NCBI RefSeq assembly: GCF_037478005.1
Contig: NZ_CP144164.1
Coordinates: 4,278,001-4,342,000 of the forward strand
DNA from: Alteromonas sp. M12
GTDB taxonomy: Bacteria > Pseudomonadota > Gammaproteobacteria > Enterobacterales > Alteromonadaceae
DNA: 64,000 bases
Direction of reading: 5' to 3'
Part shown: piece after piece, positions 1-10,040 of the stretch
Position numbering within the stretch: the first letter of the stretch is position 1
How the letters are laid out: every line of letters starts with the position of its first letter
The notes under the pieces: generated by a model
Database searches by the model: none
Told to the model about the DNA's origin: nothing
The model's input: the letters and a program-made list of their open reading frames with translations, nothing else
Translations under genes and position numbers: made by a program

Positions 1-2511
1 TGTCTTCATGGCATGGGCGATAGTTTATATGACCAAATTGTGGTTGAAGAAAAAGTACAATGTCGTGTTTACGCTCCCGTTGGTGAACATGAAGATTTGT
101 TAGCCTATTTAGTCAGAAGACTATTGGAAAATGGGGCTAACTCATCGTTTGTAAACGCCATTGTAGATGACAGCAAACCGGTTGAAGACTTGCTCGAAGA
201 TCCGGTTGAAAAAACCCAACGATTAAAATTCAAATATAACCAGCAAATTCTTAAACCGATAGATTTATACGGTGCTGAACGGGCTAATTCGAAAGGCCTA
301 GATTTAACCGATATCAATCATATTGCGCCGCTTAAATTAGCCCTTGATCGTTGGCAGTCAGAAAATTGTGTTGCTCAGCCAGAAGAAAATGAGACCATCC
401 ATGTGGTTCGAAATCCAGCCAAGCAAGATGAAGCTATCGGCCACTTGGTGTATGACTCACCTGAGCAAATAAAACATAAGTTGGAATTAGCCGAACGCGC
501 TTTTCAAAAGTGGTCAAACACGCCCGTCGAAACCAGAGCAGAAATATTAAGACGCACTGCTGACGCACTTGAGCGTAACTCCGATGAATTAATGGCATTA
601 TGCTTAAAAGAAGCGGGGAAAATAGCCCAAGACGCCATCGATGAGATTCGTGAAGCCGTTGATTTTTGTCGCTATTATGCAGCAAGAGCTGAAGAGTTAT
701 CTGAAGATAATCGACTTAGCCCTCGGGGTGTAGTGCTGTGCATAAGCCCTTGGAACTTCCCGTTAGCCATTTTCTTAGGGCAAGTAGTTGCGGCTTTGGT
801 TACAGGAAATACGGTACTCGCCAAACCTGCAGAACAAACCAGTTTGATCGCCATTCGAGCGGTGGAACTGATGGAAAACGTTGGACTTCCAAAAGGTACA
901 TTGCAAACCCTTGTGAATAAAGGTCCGGTTATTGGCGATGTGCTACTCCCTGATTCACGGATTAAAGCAGTGATATTTACCGGCTCAACGCAAACCGGTA
1001 GCTTAATCGCCAAAGAACTAGCTAACAGAGGCACTGAACAGGTGCCACTGATTGCAGAAACTGGTGGTCAAAACTGCATGATTGTTGATTCAACAGCGCT
1101 GCCAGAACAAGTTATTGATGATGTTATCGCATCTGGATTTCAAAGTGCCGGACAACGTTGTTCCGCATTGCGAGTATTATTTTTACAAGAAGACATTGCC
1201 GATACCATTATTGAAATGTTAATTGGTGCCATGCAAGAGCTAAGAGTCGGCGACCCATCCATGCTATCTCCGGATATTGGTCCTGTTATTGACCAAAAAG
1301 CGCTAAACAGTCTGCAGCAGCATGTTACTGATATGCAAGGAAAAGCGAAGTTACTTTACGACGCACCTTTGCCGGAAGATTGTAAAAACGGTTTCTATTT
1401 CACACCTAAATTATATGAAATTGATCACATCGATGTGTTAACCCGAGAAGTGTTTGGTCCTTGTGTGCACATTGTTCGCTTTAAAGAAAAAGACACCCTT
1501 AATGTCATTCAACAAATTAATGGAACAGGCTTTGGCTTAACCATGGGCGTGCACTCAAGAATTGATGAAAAGGCCATGGAATTAGGTCGCTTGTCCCGTG
1601 CAGGTAATGTGTACATCAACCGCAATATGATTGGTGCGATTGTTGGTGTTCAACCTTTTGGCGGCAGAGGACTGTCCGGCACTGGACCTAAAGCAGGTGG
1701 CCCTAATTATCTACCTAGATTGATGATCGAAAAAGCCACTCCGTTGAAGAGTGAAATCAAAGATGAATTACAAATTCAACAAGTTTTTGAAGCATCAGGG
1801 ATTGATGAAAGCGGTGCGCTGAAAATAATGAATAATGCCGCAGAGGCAGAATTTGATTGGCGTTCGACTAATCTTACTTCTCGTATTTCTTGGGTTCGAC
1901 AGCTACTTGCTAAGCTAGCAAGAGTCGATATTCTCGATGATTTGGCTGAAGATTTAGATCAAACTTTAGCGGTTTCTAGAGCTCAACTGATTAAAATTCA
2001 AAAAATGCTCAAAGCGCCTACTGAGTTGCCAGGACCAACAGGTGAATCCAATACCCTCTATCTAGAACCAAGAGGAGTGCTGTTATGTTATGCCGATGAG
2101 CAGGTAACATTTGAATATTGGGCATTATCTATTGTAACGGCGTTGGCTACAGGTAACGTAGTAATCGCGGTTGTTTCTGATTTGTTTTACGATGAAGCCA
2201 CCGAATTCGTTAACAAATGGCGTTCAATTGGCGCACCAGAAGCGGTACTTCAGGTAGCTAAATTATCCCATTTGCAAGCGCTATTAGATGCGCCGCAACT
2301 TGCCGGTGTGGTAATAGATAGTCAAAGTCATAGCAAGGCGTATTTGGCGCAAAAATTGGCTCAGCGTGAAGGCGCTATTTTACCTGTCATCACTTCTGAG
2401 TATTCTGACAATCTTATTCAACGGTTATTAACTGAAAAAACCATTAGTATCGATACCACTGCATCTGGCGGTAACACTAAGCTAATGACCTTAGAAGAGT
2501 CAGATGATTAA
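1..2511 (+). CDS. putA: PutA, proline utilisation bifunctional enzyme, 3' part
   Basis: This is the C-terminal 836 residues of a bifunctional proline dehydrogenase / pyrroline-5-carboxylate dehydrogenase. The reading frame is open to the left edge (Cys-Leu-His-Gly precede the first Met), so the DNA-binding part, if any, and most of the proline dehydrogenase barrel lie outside the window. The aldehyde dehydrogenase domain runs from about residue 120 to 600. Its general-base Glu is near residue 353 (AETGGQNC) and the nucleophile Cys near 387 (SAGQRCS). The last 230 residues are a second, degenerate ALDH-like domain, as in long type B PutA proteins. It oxidises proline to glutamate at the membrane. 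A strong terminator follows. The identification is firm; only the N-terminus is unknown. Confidence 0.95.
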   Translation, partial: CLHGMGDSLYDQIVVEEKVQCRVYAPVGEHEDLLAYLVRRLLENGANSSFVNAIVDDSKPVEDLLEDPVEKTQRLKFKYNQQILKPIDLYGAERANSKGLDLTDINHIAPLKLALDRWQSENCVAQPEENETIHVVRNPAKQDEAIGHLVYDSPEQIKHKLELAERAFQKWSNTPVETRAEILRRTADALERNSDELMALCLKEAGKIAQDAIDEIREAVDFCRYYAARAEELSEDNRLSPRGVVLCISPWNFPLAIFLGQVVAALVTGNTVLAKPAEQTSLIAIRAVELMENVGLPKGTLQTLVNKGPVIGDVLLPDSRIKAVIFTGSTQTGSLIAKELANRGTEQVPLIAETGGQNCMIVDSTALPEQVIDDVIASGFQSAGQRCSALRVLFLQEDIADTIIEMLIGAMQELRVGDPSMLSPDIGPVIDQKALNSLQQHVTDMQGKAKLLYDAPLPEDCKNGFYFTPKLYEIDHIDVLTREVFGPCVHIVRFKEKDTLNVIQQINGTGFGLTMGVHSRIDEKAMELGRLSRAGNVYINRNMIGAIVGVQPFGGRGLSGTGPKAGGPNYLPRLMIEKATPLKSEIKDELQIQQVFEASGIDESGALKIMNNAAEAEFDWRSTNLTSRISWVRQLLAKLARVDILDDLAEDLDQTLAVSRAQLIKIQKMLKAPTELPGPTGESNTLYLEPRGVLLCYADEQVTFEYWALSIVTALATGNVVIAVVSDLFYDEATEFVNKWRSIGAPEAVLQVAKLSHLQALLDAPQLAGVVIDSQSHSKAYLAQKLAQREGAILPVITSEYSDNLIQRLLTEKTISIDTTASGGNTKLMTLEESDD

Positions 2512-2548
2512 TTTGCTATTTGCGGCATAATTATCACAAAAAACAATG

Positions 2549-2595
2549 AACCCAAACCTGTGAGCCCTGTCTCACAGGTTTTCTGGGTTATTTTT
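2549..2595 (+). terminator. Intrinsic terminator after putA
   Basis: AAACCTGTGAG and CTCACAGGTTT form an 11 bp stem with a 6-nt loop. The stem is flanked by a further AACCC/GGGTT pairing and followed by a T-rich stretch. It sits 38 bases after the putA stop. Confidence 0.85.
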
Positions 2596-2704
2596 ACTCA
2601 GTTAATGCATTTTTAGCTTGGCTGCTATATTCACTCTAGTGACAGCCTAGTTTGTGTGATTGCACTTTCAATCGAAAATTATTATTCATACAAGGAGTTT
2701 GCAC

Positions 2705-3208
2705 GTGTTTGTTTTCGCAAAATTATTGAAGGCCTTACATTCAGATGCCGGCCCTTGGTCCCTAGCCTTTGGCATTATGTTAGGAATGATTTTCGGTCTA
2801 ACCCCACTGATTAAACTGCACAATCTGATCATTTTATTTGTGGTGTTATTTTGTCGAGTCAACCTTTCCACATTTATCCTTTCCTGGGGCGTGTTTTCAG
2901 CATTAGCGCTAATACTCGATCCGATGATGATGAACATCGGCGAAGCCATTTTAACCAGCGAAAATTTACAGAGCATATGGACGAGTTTTTATAACACTGG
3001 ATTTGGCCGGCTAAGTCAGTTCTACAACACCTTGACCATGGGCAGTCTGGCGCTGAGTTTGGCATTATCACCTTTGGTACTTATTGTGAGTCGTATATTA
3101 GTCGTCAAATACCGTGAACACTTTTTAGCATGGGTCGAACAATGGCGAATATTACAAATCATCAAAGGTAGCCGTGTGTATCAAATGTATCAGCGCTTTG
3201 GAGGTTAA
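2705..3208 (+). CDS. TIGR03546-type membrane protein (DUF2062-like)
   Basis: This is a small integral membrane protein of about 167 residues with three to four hydrophobic segments. I start it at GTG 2705 because AAGGAG (2692-2697) lies seven bases upstream; a longer TTG start at 2660 has no such site. The N-terminal part (AGPWSLAFGIMLGMIFGLTP) resembles DUF2062/TIGR03546 proteins, which are of unknown function and usually sit next to a TIGR03545 protein. That is the arrangement here: the next gene starts two bases after this stop. I infer an envelope function. The family call is from memory of the signature, not from a search. Confidence 0.7.
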   Translation: MFVFAKLLKALHSDAGPWSLAFGIMLGMIFGLTPLIKLHNLIILFVVLFCRVNLSTFILSWGVFSALALILDPMMMNIGEAILTSENLQSIWTSFYNTGFGRLSQFYNTLTMGSLALSLALSPLVLIVSRILVVKYREHFLAWVEQWRILQIIKGSRVYQMYQRFGG

Positions 3209-3210
3209 TC

Positions 3211-4956
3211 ATGAATAAAATTATTCGTTGGCAAGGACTGGTAGGCTTTATAGCGATAGTAGGCTTAATAAGCGCTATTTTGATTCTTTTTTTAGATACA
3301 TGGATAAAACTGGCAACGACCATTGGTTTGGAAGAAGTCACAGGTGCAGAAGTGAATATCGAATCTGTATCTCACAGCTTTTCGCCATTTGGGGTTACTT
3401 TTGAAAATATACAATTAACCGATCCGAATCAACCTACTCATAACCAAATTCAAGCAGACAAACTAACCGCACAAATCGAGTTAGCGCCGCTGTTATTAAA
3501 CAAAATTATCATCGACGATATGACTATCTCTGGAGTGGCTTTTAGTCAACCACGAGAAACTGAAGGTAGTGTTTATAACGTTTCACGTATTGAAGCGGGA
3601 GCCAAATCGATTGTTGATCCGCAAAATATTCCCAGTGTCGACGAAATATTAGCCCGTTCACCTTTGAAAACAGACAAAGCCATAGAAGAAGTTCAGAACT
3701 CATACGCTCTACACAGTGAAAACGTAAAAGCAAAATATGCTGAACTTCCTAGTAAAGAGAAACTTCAAGATTACAAAACTGAAATAGAGTCTCTTACCCA
3801 AACAGATTATAAAGATCCAATTAAACTTGCTGCCGCTAAAAAACAATTCGATGCCCTACGGGAAGAAATCAACCTAGATAAACAAAAGATTGAGGCCTTC
3901 AACGAGGCAGTAAAAGCTGCACAAAAAGATTTATCTCCCAAGTTAGCCGAACTGAAATCTGCTCCAGGGCAAGATTATAAGCAATTGCAAAATTTGATTG
4001 CCGGTGACCAAGGCGCAATTCAAGACGTTACTCGAATGATCCTTGGCGATAAAGCCGCCGTTTGGAGCAACTATCTATTAAGTGCATACCAAATCGCGGC
4101 GCCATTAATGGGCAATGCTCAAAGCGAACAGCAGCAACAGCGCGCCGAAGGTAAGTGGATTGAATTTGCTGATGCCGCTGAACTCCCAGACATCTGGGTT
4201 AAAAAAGCAGACATTTCCCTTACATGGCAACAAGAAACCATTGCTTCTAAGTGGTTAAACATCACCCACCAACATAACAGAATAGGCCAACCAACTACTT
4301 TTAAGATTGATTCAAGCACGAGTTCGTTATGGCAATCGTTGAAAGTAGACGGAGATTTTGAATTTTCAGATCTCGGTATGGTTGCACGTCAGGAGTGGGA
4401 TCTGAAAGGCATTAAACTGCAGGAAATTGCGCTGCTAGAAGAACAAAAGCTATCAACCAAAGTTGAAAGTGCATTAATGGGCAGTAGCGGTAATTTAGCC
4501 GTTGCCAATGGCATAATGAAAGGCTCGGGTAACATTGACTTCAAGCAATTGAGCATGGCCGCAACAGGCACCAATAACCTAACAAAAGTGATCGCAGAAA
4601 CCCTAACCGGCTTGAGCAACCTTAACATTAATACCAAGATTGCTGGCAGTTTCGAGCATCCCGATGTTTCCTTTAGTTCCGATTTAGATCAGCAAATTGG
4701 CAAAACCATGTTAACCAACCTGACAGCTGATCAAACCTCTAAACTAGGAGAATTGCGCACTAAACTTGATAGTAAAGCGCAAAATGTTTTAGGCGACAAA
4801 AATGCCCAATTAACTCAATGGATTGATTGGCAGAGTGTGGCGGATGGCGATTTGGGCAGCATGGAAGAAATGTTAAACGCGCAGTTTAATAACGTCCTTG
4901 AAAAACAAAAAGATAAGCTCAAAGATAAACTAAAAGATAAATTATTCGGCAACTAG
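3211..4956 (+). CDS. TIGR03545-type envelope protein, AsmA-like N-terminus
   Basis: This is a 581-residue protein with one N-terminal membrane anchor (residues about 9-30). The following region (about 45-120) looks like the start of AsmA-type lipid-transfer proteins, with alternating beta segments and the phrase GVTFENIQLTDP. Residues about 150-260 are Lys/Glu/Gln-rich and probably coiled coil, and the last 30 residues are a Lys/Asp-rich repeat (KDKLKDKLKDKLF). It is translationally adjacent to the DUF2062-like gene, so the two form an operon. TIGR03545 proteins are of unknown function and are found in bacteria with outer membranes. An envelope role is inference. Confidence 0.7.
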   Translation: MNKIIRWQGLVGFIAIVGLISAILILFLDTWIKLATTIGLEEVTGAEVNIESVSHSFSPFGVTFENIQLTDPNQPTHNQIQADKLTAQIELAPLLLNKIIIDDMTISGVAFSQPRETEGSVYNVSRIEAGAKSIVDPQNIPSVDEILARSPLKTDKAIEEVQNSYALHSENVKAKYAELPSKEKLQDYKTEIESLTQTDYKDPIKLAAAKKQFDALREEINLDKQKIEAFNEAVKAAQKDLSPKLAELKSAPGQDYKQLQNLIAGDQGAIQDVTRMILGDKAAVWSNYLLSAYQIAAPLMGNAQSEQQQQRAEGKWIEFADAAELPDIWVKKADISLTWQQETIASKWLNITHQHNRIGQPTTFKIDSSTSSLWQSLKVDGDFEFSDLGMVARQEWDLKGIKLQEIALLEEQKLSTKVESALMGSSGNLAVANGIMKGSGNIDFKQLSMAATGTNNLTKVIAETLTGLSNLNINTKIAGSFEHPDVSFSSDLDQQIGKTMLTNLTADQTSKLGELRTKLDSKAQNVLGDKNAQLTQWIDWQSVADGDLGSMEEMLNAQFNNVLEKQKDKLKDKLKDKLFGN

Positions 4957-5044
4957 TTATCATTCCATGGTGGGTTAGTGCTGGCTTTGGCTGTGGATTC
5001 TCGGCATAATATTGACATTATTGCAGTGGCGAGGGCAGACAAAT

Positions 5045-5323
5045 ATGAAATGGATCACGTTAATTCTCGTGAGTTTATGTTTATTACTGCAATATCGTCT
5101 TTGGTTCGGTAAAAACAGTATTCCCGATTATATTGAAATTAAACAGTTAGTCGAAGAACAACAAGCCAGAAATGCTGATTTAATCCAGCGCAACAATTTG
5201 CTTTTAGCCGACATTCACGACCTTAAAATAGGTGTCGATGCGATGGAAGAGCGGGCCAGAAATGAGCTAGGATTGATTAAACAAGGTGAGACATTTTACC
5301 GCATTCTGCCAGCTCAAGATTAA
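5045..5323 (+). CDS. ftsB: FtsB, cell division protein
   Basis: This is a bitopic septal protein of 92 residues that forms the FtsQ-FtsB-FtsL complex activating septal peptidoglycan synthesis. ATG 5045 gives the usual layout: a short cytoplasmic end, one membrane segment (residues about 4-20, [19 protein letters not shown]) and a periplasmic coiled coil with [14 protein letters not shown] ending ([17 protein letters not shown]). A longer in-frame start at 5012 would add 11 residues and lacks support. It lies upstream of ispD, as in many gammaproteobacteria, but 119 bases with a perfect hairpin separate them. Confidence 0.93.
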   Translation: MKWITLILVSLCLLLQYRLWFGKNSIPDYIEIKQLVEEQQARNADLIQRNNLLLADIHDLKIGVDAMEERARNELGLIKQGETFYRILPAQD

Positions 5324-5377
5324 ATGAGTTAAAGCAAAGCTGCCGACTCTAATTTATTGAAAATATAAAATTTGTTG

Positions 5378-5406
5378 GTTTGAAATCTACATAATAGATT
5401 TCAAAC
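5378..5406. repeat. Perfect 12 bp inverted repeat between ftsB and ispD
   Basis: GTTTGAAATCTA (5378-5389) and TAGATTTCAAAC (5395-5406) are exact complements around a 5-nt loop. No T-run follows, so this does not look like an ordinary intrinsic terminator. It may be an operator or a transcript-stabilising hairpin. Confidence 0.6.
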
Positions 5407-5442
5407 TAGTGCGAACTTAAACTGCAAACGACTTATGAATCC

Positions 5443-6141
5443 ATGACTCAACATTTCCCCAGTTTTAGCGTAATTGTTCCTGCAGCAGGAGTCGGTAAAC
5501 GCATGCAGGCAGACAAACCCAAGCAGTATTTGAAAATTGGCGATAAAACTGTGTTGGAACACACTGTTGAAAAGTTAATTACCCATCCTAGAGTCTCCCA
5601 TATTGTTATCGCACTGGATCCGCAGGATCCTTATTTTGACTTGCTACCCTTAAGTCAGCAAGAATGGATAACGAGAGTGGACGGAGGTTCAGAGCGTGCA
5701 GATTCAGTGTTGGCCGGTTTACGCGCAGTCAATAATGCAGATTGGATTGCCGTTCACGATGCCGCTCGCCCTTGTGTCAGTCATGCTGATTTGGACCAAC
5801 TTTTCAGTCTTTACGAGAAGAATAATGGTGGAGGCATACTCGCGAATACGGTTAAAGATACGATGAAACGTGCTCAACAAGCGCATCCAAATCGTGTCGC
5901 TAAAACCGTCGATAGAGATGGGCTATGGCATGCTTTAACACCGCAGTTTTTTGCACTTAAGCAACTTAGACAATCACTCACTGAAGCACTAGAGCAAGGT
6001 GTGACTATCACCGATGAAGCGTCGGCGATGGAATGGGCTGGATGGCCGGTTAATTTAGTTGAGGGAAGCGAACGCAATATTAAAATAACCCGTCCCAATG
6101 ATTTAGCATTGGCGAGGTTTTATTTATCTCAGGAAAAATAG
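5443..6141 (+). CDS. ispD: IspD, 2-C-methyl-D-erythritol 4-phosphate cytidylyltransferase
   Basis: This enzyme transfers CMP from CTP to methylerythritol phosphate, the third step of the non-mevalonate isoprenoid pathway, in the cytosol. The 232-residue length is normal. The N-terminal nucleotide-binding loop reads [24 protein letters not shown] (about residue 105) and the C-terminal [18 protein letters not shown] are family signatures. ispF starts two bases after the stop, so the two consecutive-pathway genes are cotranscribed. Confidence 0.96.
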   Translation: MTQHFPSFSVIVPAAGVGKRMQADKPKQYLKIGDKTVLEHTVEKLITHPRVSHIVIALDPQDPYFDLLPLSQQEWITRVDGGSERADSVLAGLRAVNNADWIAVHDAARPCVSHADLDQLFSLYEKNNGGGILANTVKDTMKRAQQAHPNRVAKTVDRDGLWHALTPQFFALKQLRQSLTEALEQGVTITDEASAMEWAGWPVNLVEGSERNIKITRPNDLALARFYLSQEK

Positions 6142-6143
6142 CA

Positions 6144-6623
6144 ATGCGAATTGGTCATGGTTACGACGTACATAAATTTGGTGGTGAAGGCCCCATAGTC
6201 ATTTGTGGTGAATTCATCGATTATGAAATGGGCTTGGTCGCACACTCCGACGGTGATGTTGCGCTACACGCTTTGTGTGATGCTTTATTAGGGGCCTGCG
6301 CCTTAGGTGATATTGGCAAGCATTTCCCCGACACAGACTCAGCTTATGCTGGTGCAGATAGCCGAGAATTACTAAAACATGTATATGACCTGATTCGCCA
6401 AAAAGGCTATCAATTGGCTAATTTAGATATGACGATTGTGGCACAAGCACCCAAAATGGCGCCGCATATTTCCGCCATGAGGCAGAATATTTGTAGCGAT
6501 TTGCAAGTGGATATTGAACAAGTGAATGTGAAAGCCACAACCACTGAAAAACTCGGGTTTGCTGGTCGAAAAGAAGGCATAGCCTGCCACGCTGTAGTGT
6601 TATTGCAAGTAGCCAATACATGA
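6144..6623 (+). CDS. ispF: IspF, 2-C-methyl-D-erythritol 2,4-cyclodiphosphate synthase
   Basis: This enzyme cyclises CDP-methylerythritol phosphate to the 2,4-cyclodiphosphate. The 159 residues show the metal ligands in GYDVHKF (Asp8, His10) and the [10 protein letters not shown] motif, followed by [11 protein letters not shown]. The C-terminal [16 protein letters not shown] is diagnostic. The stop overlaps the truD start in an ATGA, indicating coupled translation in the ispDF-truD-surE operon. Confidence 0.97.
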   Translation: MRIGHGYDVHKFGGEGPIVICGEFIDYEMGLVAHSDGDVALHALCDALLGACALGDIGKHFPDTDSAYAGADSRELLKHVYDLIRQKGYQLANLDMTIVAQAPKMAPHISAMRQNICSDLQVDIEQVNVKATTTEKLGFAGRKEGIACHAVVLLQVANT

Positions 6624-7669
6624 TTGCTTTGGGCACTGAGCACTGGCTGCATCAACAATCGGCGCCAACCGCATCGGGTACAATTAAATCGAGTTTCGCT
6701 GATTTTGTAGTACGTGAAGAACTCGGATACGAACTGACAGGTGAAGGTGAGCATATTCATTTGTGGGTGCAAAAAGAAGGTTTAAACACCGCTTTTGTCG
6801 CGGAACAGTTAGCCAAATTTTGCGGTCTTCCTTTGCGCGCTATTACTTATGCTGGGCGCAAAGACAAACACGCATTAACCCAGCAATGGTTCGGTGTTCA
6901 TGCACCTGGGAAACAAACCTTTGAATGGCAAGACTTACAATTAGATGGTTTGCGTATCCTTGAATCTAAACGACACAACAAGAAGCTGCGAGTTGGGGCG
7001 TTAAAAGGTAATCGCTTTGAACTAGTTGTACGCGAGATAACAGATACTTCACAGTTAACCCAAAGATTAGAGTATATTCAGCAAAATGGTGTACCGAATT
7101 ATTTTGGCGCCCAGCGTTTTGGTGAATCTCGCCATCATCAGGCGGGGGGAAATTTATTACTAGCACAAACGATGCTAAACGGTGAAACCATTCGCAATCG
7201 AAATAAGCGCTCAATGGCAATTTCAGCGTTACGTTCTTGGTTATTCAACGAATTTATACACCAACGGTTATTGCAAAAAACCTATGCTACGCCACTACCT
7301 GGTGAGGCCTGTATTTTAACTGGCAGCAATAGTTTTTTTATTGCTCAACAAATAGATCACGAGACACGGTTACGCTTAGAAAAAAATGATATTGTATTAT
7401 CTGCGCCAATGTGGGGAACCGGTGAGCTAACCACCGAAGGTCAAGTAAAAGAATTTGAGCAACAAGTCGCAAAGCAACAACTCAACGTATGTCAATTACT
7501 TGCGGCATTGGGCTTAAAACAGGAGCGTCGAGCTATTTGCTTGAAACCACAAAATTTACAGTGGCAAATTAGCTCAGATACGCTGAATATACAATTTTCG
7601 TTGCCTGCAGGATGCTTTGCAACGTCAGTATTAAGAGAGTTAATAAATGCAAATACTGCTGAGCAATGA
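6620..7669 (+). CDS. truD: TruD, tRNA pseudouridine-13 synthase
   Basis: TruD converts uridine 13 of tRNA-Glu to pseudouridine. The 349-residue length is typical. The catalytic Asp lies in [15 protein letters not shown] (about residue 80). The later sequences NYFGAQRFG and FELVVREI are also family marks. It overlaps ispF by four bases and surE by 23 bases, the same ispDF-truD-surE order as in Escherichia coli. Confidence 0.96.
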   Translation: MIALGTEHWLHQQSAPTASGTIKSSFADFVVREELGYELTGEGEHIHLWVQKEGLNTAFVAEQLAKFCGLPLRAITYAGRKDKHALTQQWFGVHAPGKQTFEWQDLQLDGLRILESKRHNKKLRVGALKGNRFELVVREITDTSQLTQRLEYIQQNGVPNYFGAQRFGESRHHQAGGNLLLAQTMLNGETIRNRNKRSMAISALRSWLFNEFIHQRLLQKTYATPLPGEACILTGSNSFFIAQQIDHETRLRLEKNDIVLSAPMWGTGELTTEGQVKEFEQQVAKQQLNVCQLLAALGLKQERRAICLKPQNLQWQISSDTLNIQFSLPAGCFATSVLRELINANTAEQ

Positions 7670-8399
7670 TGATGGTTTTTTTGCCGAAGGCTTAGAAACC
7701 TTATACGCCCATTTAAGTGAACTCTATGATGTAACAGTGATCGCGCCGGAGGAAAATTGCAGCGCTTTTAGTAATGCCCTATCGATACGAAAACCGTTGC
7801 GAATCGAAAAACAAAATAACGGATTTTACGCAGTTAACGGAACTCCTTCTGACTGTGTGCATTTGGGCATAAACCAGTTTCTAGCAAAAGACCCCACCTT
7901 GGTTGTTTCTGGGATCAACCATGGCCCCAATTTAGGTGATGACGTTATCTATTCCGGCACAGTCGCGGCGGCAACAGAAGGGCGATTCATGGGTTTACCT
8001 GCTATCGCAGTGTCAATAGCAAGTCACGAATGTAAACACTTTGAAACAGCAGCCAAAGTAGTAGTAGAAATTATTCAGCGTTTGCACAAACATCCATTGC
8101 CGGCAGACCAAATTCTTAATATTAATGTACCCGATGTTCCCTACCAAGATCTGCAAGGCATCGAAGTGACTCGTCAAGGGCGTCGCCATCGGGCTGAAAG
8201 CATGGTAAAAGATAAAGACCCTCAGGGTCAGGACGTTTATTGGTATGGCGCAATAGGCCAAGAACAAGACGCAGGCCCGGGAACCGATTTTTACGCTGTG
8301 GCGCAGAACCGTTGCTCTGTCACTCCCTTGAGTGTAGATATGACAGCTTACAATAGTCTAAATGACATGAAAAAATGGTTAGATATAGAAATCACATAA
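7647..8399 (+). CDS. surE: SurE, 5'/3'-nucleotidase
   Basis: This is a metal-dependent nucleotide phosphatase linked to stationary-phase survival. The 250 residues begin [15 protein letters not shown], with the metal-binding Asp pair at 8-9. They continue with GTPSDCVHLG and the GINHGPNLGDDVIYSGTVAA signature. It overlaps truD and precedes pcm by 26 bases, keeping the classic surE-pcm-nlpD-rpoS order. Confidence 0.97.
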   Translation: MQILLSNDDGFFAEGLETLYAHLSELYDVTVIAPEENCSAFSNALSIRKPLRIEKQNNGFYAVNGTPSDCVHLGINQFLAKDPTLVVSGINHGPNLGDDVIYSGTVAAATEGRFMGLPAIAVSIASHECKHFETAAKVVVEIIQRLHKHPLPADQILNINVPDVPYQDLQGIEVTRQGRRHRAESMVKDKDPQGQDVYWYGAIGQEQDAGPGTDFYAVAQNRCSVTPLSVDMTAYNSLNDMKKWLDIEIT

Positions 8400-8425
8400 C
8401 AATAAGATGAAGTACAAGGAATCAC

Positions 8426-9064
8426 ATGAAACGCGCCACTAGAAAAGGTCAATCTTTAGCTCAATTGATACATGCTGAAGGAATACAGGAACAACGAGTA
8501 TTGCAGGCCGTTGCCGCAACACCTCGAGAATTGTTTCTGCCAGATGCATTGCATCATAAAGCCTATGAAAACACGGCATTACCGATTGGCCAAGGGCAAA
8601 CCATTTCACAACCCTACATAGTCGCTAAAATGACCGAACTTTTGCTTAGTTCTGATGCTCAAAACCATTCAGTATTAGAAATTGGCACAGGCTCAGGATA
8701 TCAAACCGCTATTTTGGCGCAATTGTTCAATAAAGTGTTTAGTGTTGAACGAATTAAAGCCTTACAGTTCCAAGCTAAACGCAGAATGAATCAATTGGAT
8801 TTACACAACGTATCGATGAAACATGGTGACGGCTGGAAAGGCTGGGCAAATAAAGGTCCTTTTGACGGAATTATCGTTACCGCAGCGGCTAGTCATATGC
8901 CGACGGAACTTTATCAACAACTGAATGATGGCGGCATGTTAGTGATTCCCGTTGGAACCGACGATCAAAAACTACATGTGGTCGTGCGTGATAAAGATGA
9001 GTTCAATACCACGATTGTGGAATCTGTGCGTTTTGTTCCACTCGTCGCCGGCGATATCATTTAA
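8426..9064 (+). CDS. pcm: Pcm, protein-L-isoaspartate O-methyltransferase
   Basis: Pcm methylates isoaspartyl residues with S-adenosylmethionine as a first step in repairing aged proteins. The 212-residue protein carries the substrate-side [16 protein letters not shown] motif and the SAM-binding [16 protein letters not shown] motif (about residues 78-93). A further motif, DGIIVTAAA, follows. It sits between surE and the DUF368 gene on the same strand. Confidence 0.97.
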   Translation: MKRATRKGQSLAQLIHAEGIQEQRVLQAVAATPRELFLPDALHHKAYENTALPIGQGQTISQPYIVAKMTELLLSSDAQNHSVLEIGTGSGYQTAILAQLFNKVFSVERIKALQFQAKRRMNQLDLHNVSMKHGDGWKGWANKGPFDGIIVTAAASHMPTELYQQLNDGGMLVIPVGTDDQKLHVVVRDKDEFNTTIVESVRFVPLVAGDII

Positions 9065-9093
9065 GGTTTGTCAATTACCAAGGAAGTAAATTA

Positions 9094-10035
9094 GTGAAAC
9101 CAATTAGTAGAAACACTAAGCAGTTTGTTGGCCTAGGGTTAAAAGGTGCTCTGATGGGAGCTGCAGACGCTATTCCAGGCGTGTCTGGCGGAACTATCGC
9201 TTTTATGACAGGCATTTATGAAGAATTAATCTATTCTTTGAAGCAATGTGGACCTGAAGCGCTAAGTATCTTATTTAAACAAGGAATCTTAGCCGCTTGG
9301 CAACATATCAATGGCGCTTTTCTAGCGTGTGTTTTTGGTGGCATTCTAGTCAGCGTGATTAGCGCCTCACACCTTGTTATATTTTTACTCGATAGCTACC
9401 CTAGTTTACTCTGGTCATTTTTCTTTGGCTTAATTTTGGCCGCAGTTTGGTCGGTAGTGCGACATATCGACAAATGGCGTGCTAGCATATTAGTTGCTTT
9501 TCTTTGCGGGGCTATCTCGGCTTTTTACATCACTACTATAACCCCAACACATGTTGAAGCTACCAGTCTTATGGTATTCCTATCAGGCATGATCGCAATT
9601 TGTGCAATGATACTTCCAGGCATATCGGGCAGCTTTATTCTATTATTGTTAGGCATGTACATGCCCATTCTTTCTGCCGTAAAGTCCTTTCAAATTGGTA
9701 CCCTAGCCCTGTTTGCTGGCGGCTGTGTGGTTGGTCTATTGTCATTTTCTCGAGTTTTACACTGGATGTTTGAAAAACATAAAACGATGACATTGGCCTT
9801 ACTTGGGGGCTTTATGTTAGGTTCTTTAAACAAAGTATGGCCATGGAAACTAGTTGTGGAGAGCGTGGTCAATCGTCACGGAAAAGTTATTCCTTTAGTA
9901 GAGAACAACGTGTTACCCGCCACTTATGAGGCTGCCAGTGGACTACCAGCGCAACTGATACCTGCAATCTCTTTGATGCTTATCGGCGCTATTATGGTTG
10001 TTTTTCTAGAAAAGTTGGGGACCAAACCGGATTAA
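9094..10035 (+). CDS. DUF368 family polytopic membrane protein
   Basis: This is a 313-residue integral membrane protein with about eight hydrophobic segments. The GTG start at 9094 follows AAGGAAG at good distance. Two copies of the family signature are visible, DAIPGVSGGTIAFMTGIYEE near the N-terminus and LPGISGSFILLLLGMY near the middle, which suggests an internal duplication. DUF368 members (PopT/VCA0040 type) have been linked to recycling of undecaprenyl phosphate across the inner membrane. Whether this copy does so is inference. Its position between pcm and nlpD is not the E. coli arrangement. Confidence 0.85.
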   Translation: MKPISRNTKQFVGLGLKGALMGAADAIPGVSGGTIAFMTGIYEELIYSLKQCGPEALSILFKQGILAAWQHINGAFLACVFGGILVSVISASHLVIFLLDSYPSLLWSFFFGLILAAVWSVVRHIDKWRASILVAFLCGAISAFYITTITPTHVEATSLMVFLSGMIAICAMILPGISGSFILLLLGMYMPILSAVKSFQIGTLALFAGGCVVGLLSFSRVLHWMFEKHKTMTLALLGGFMLGSLNKVWPWKLVVESVVNRHGKVIPLVENNVLPATYEAASGLPAQLIPAISLMLIGAIMVVFLEKLGTKPD

Positions 10036-10040
10036 TTCAG

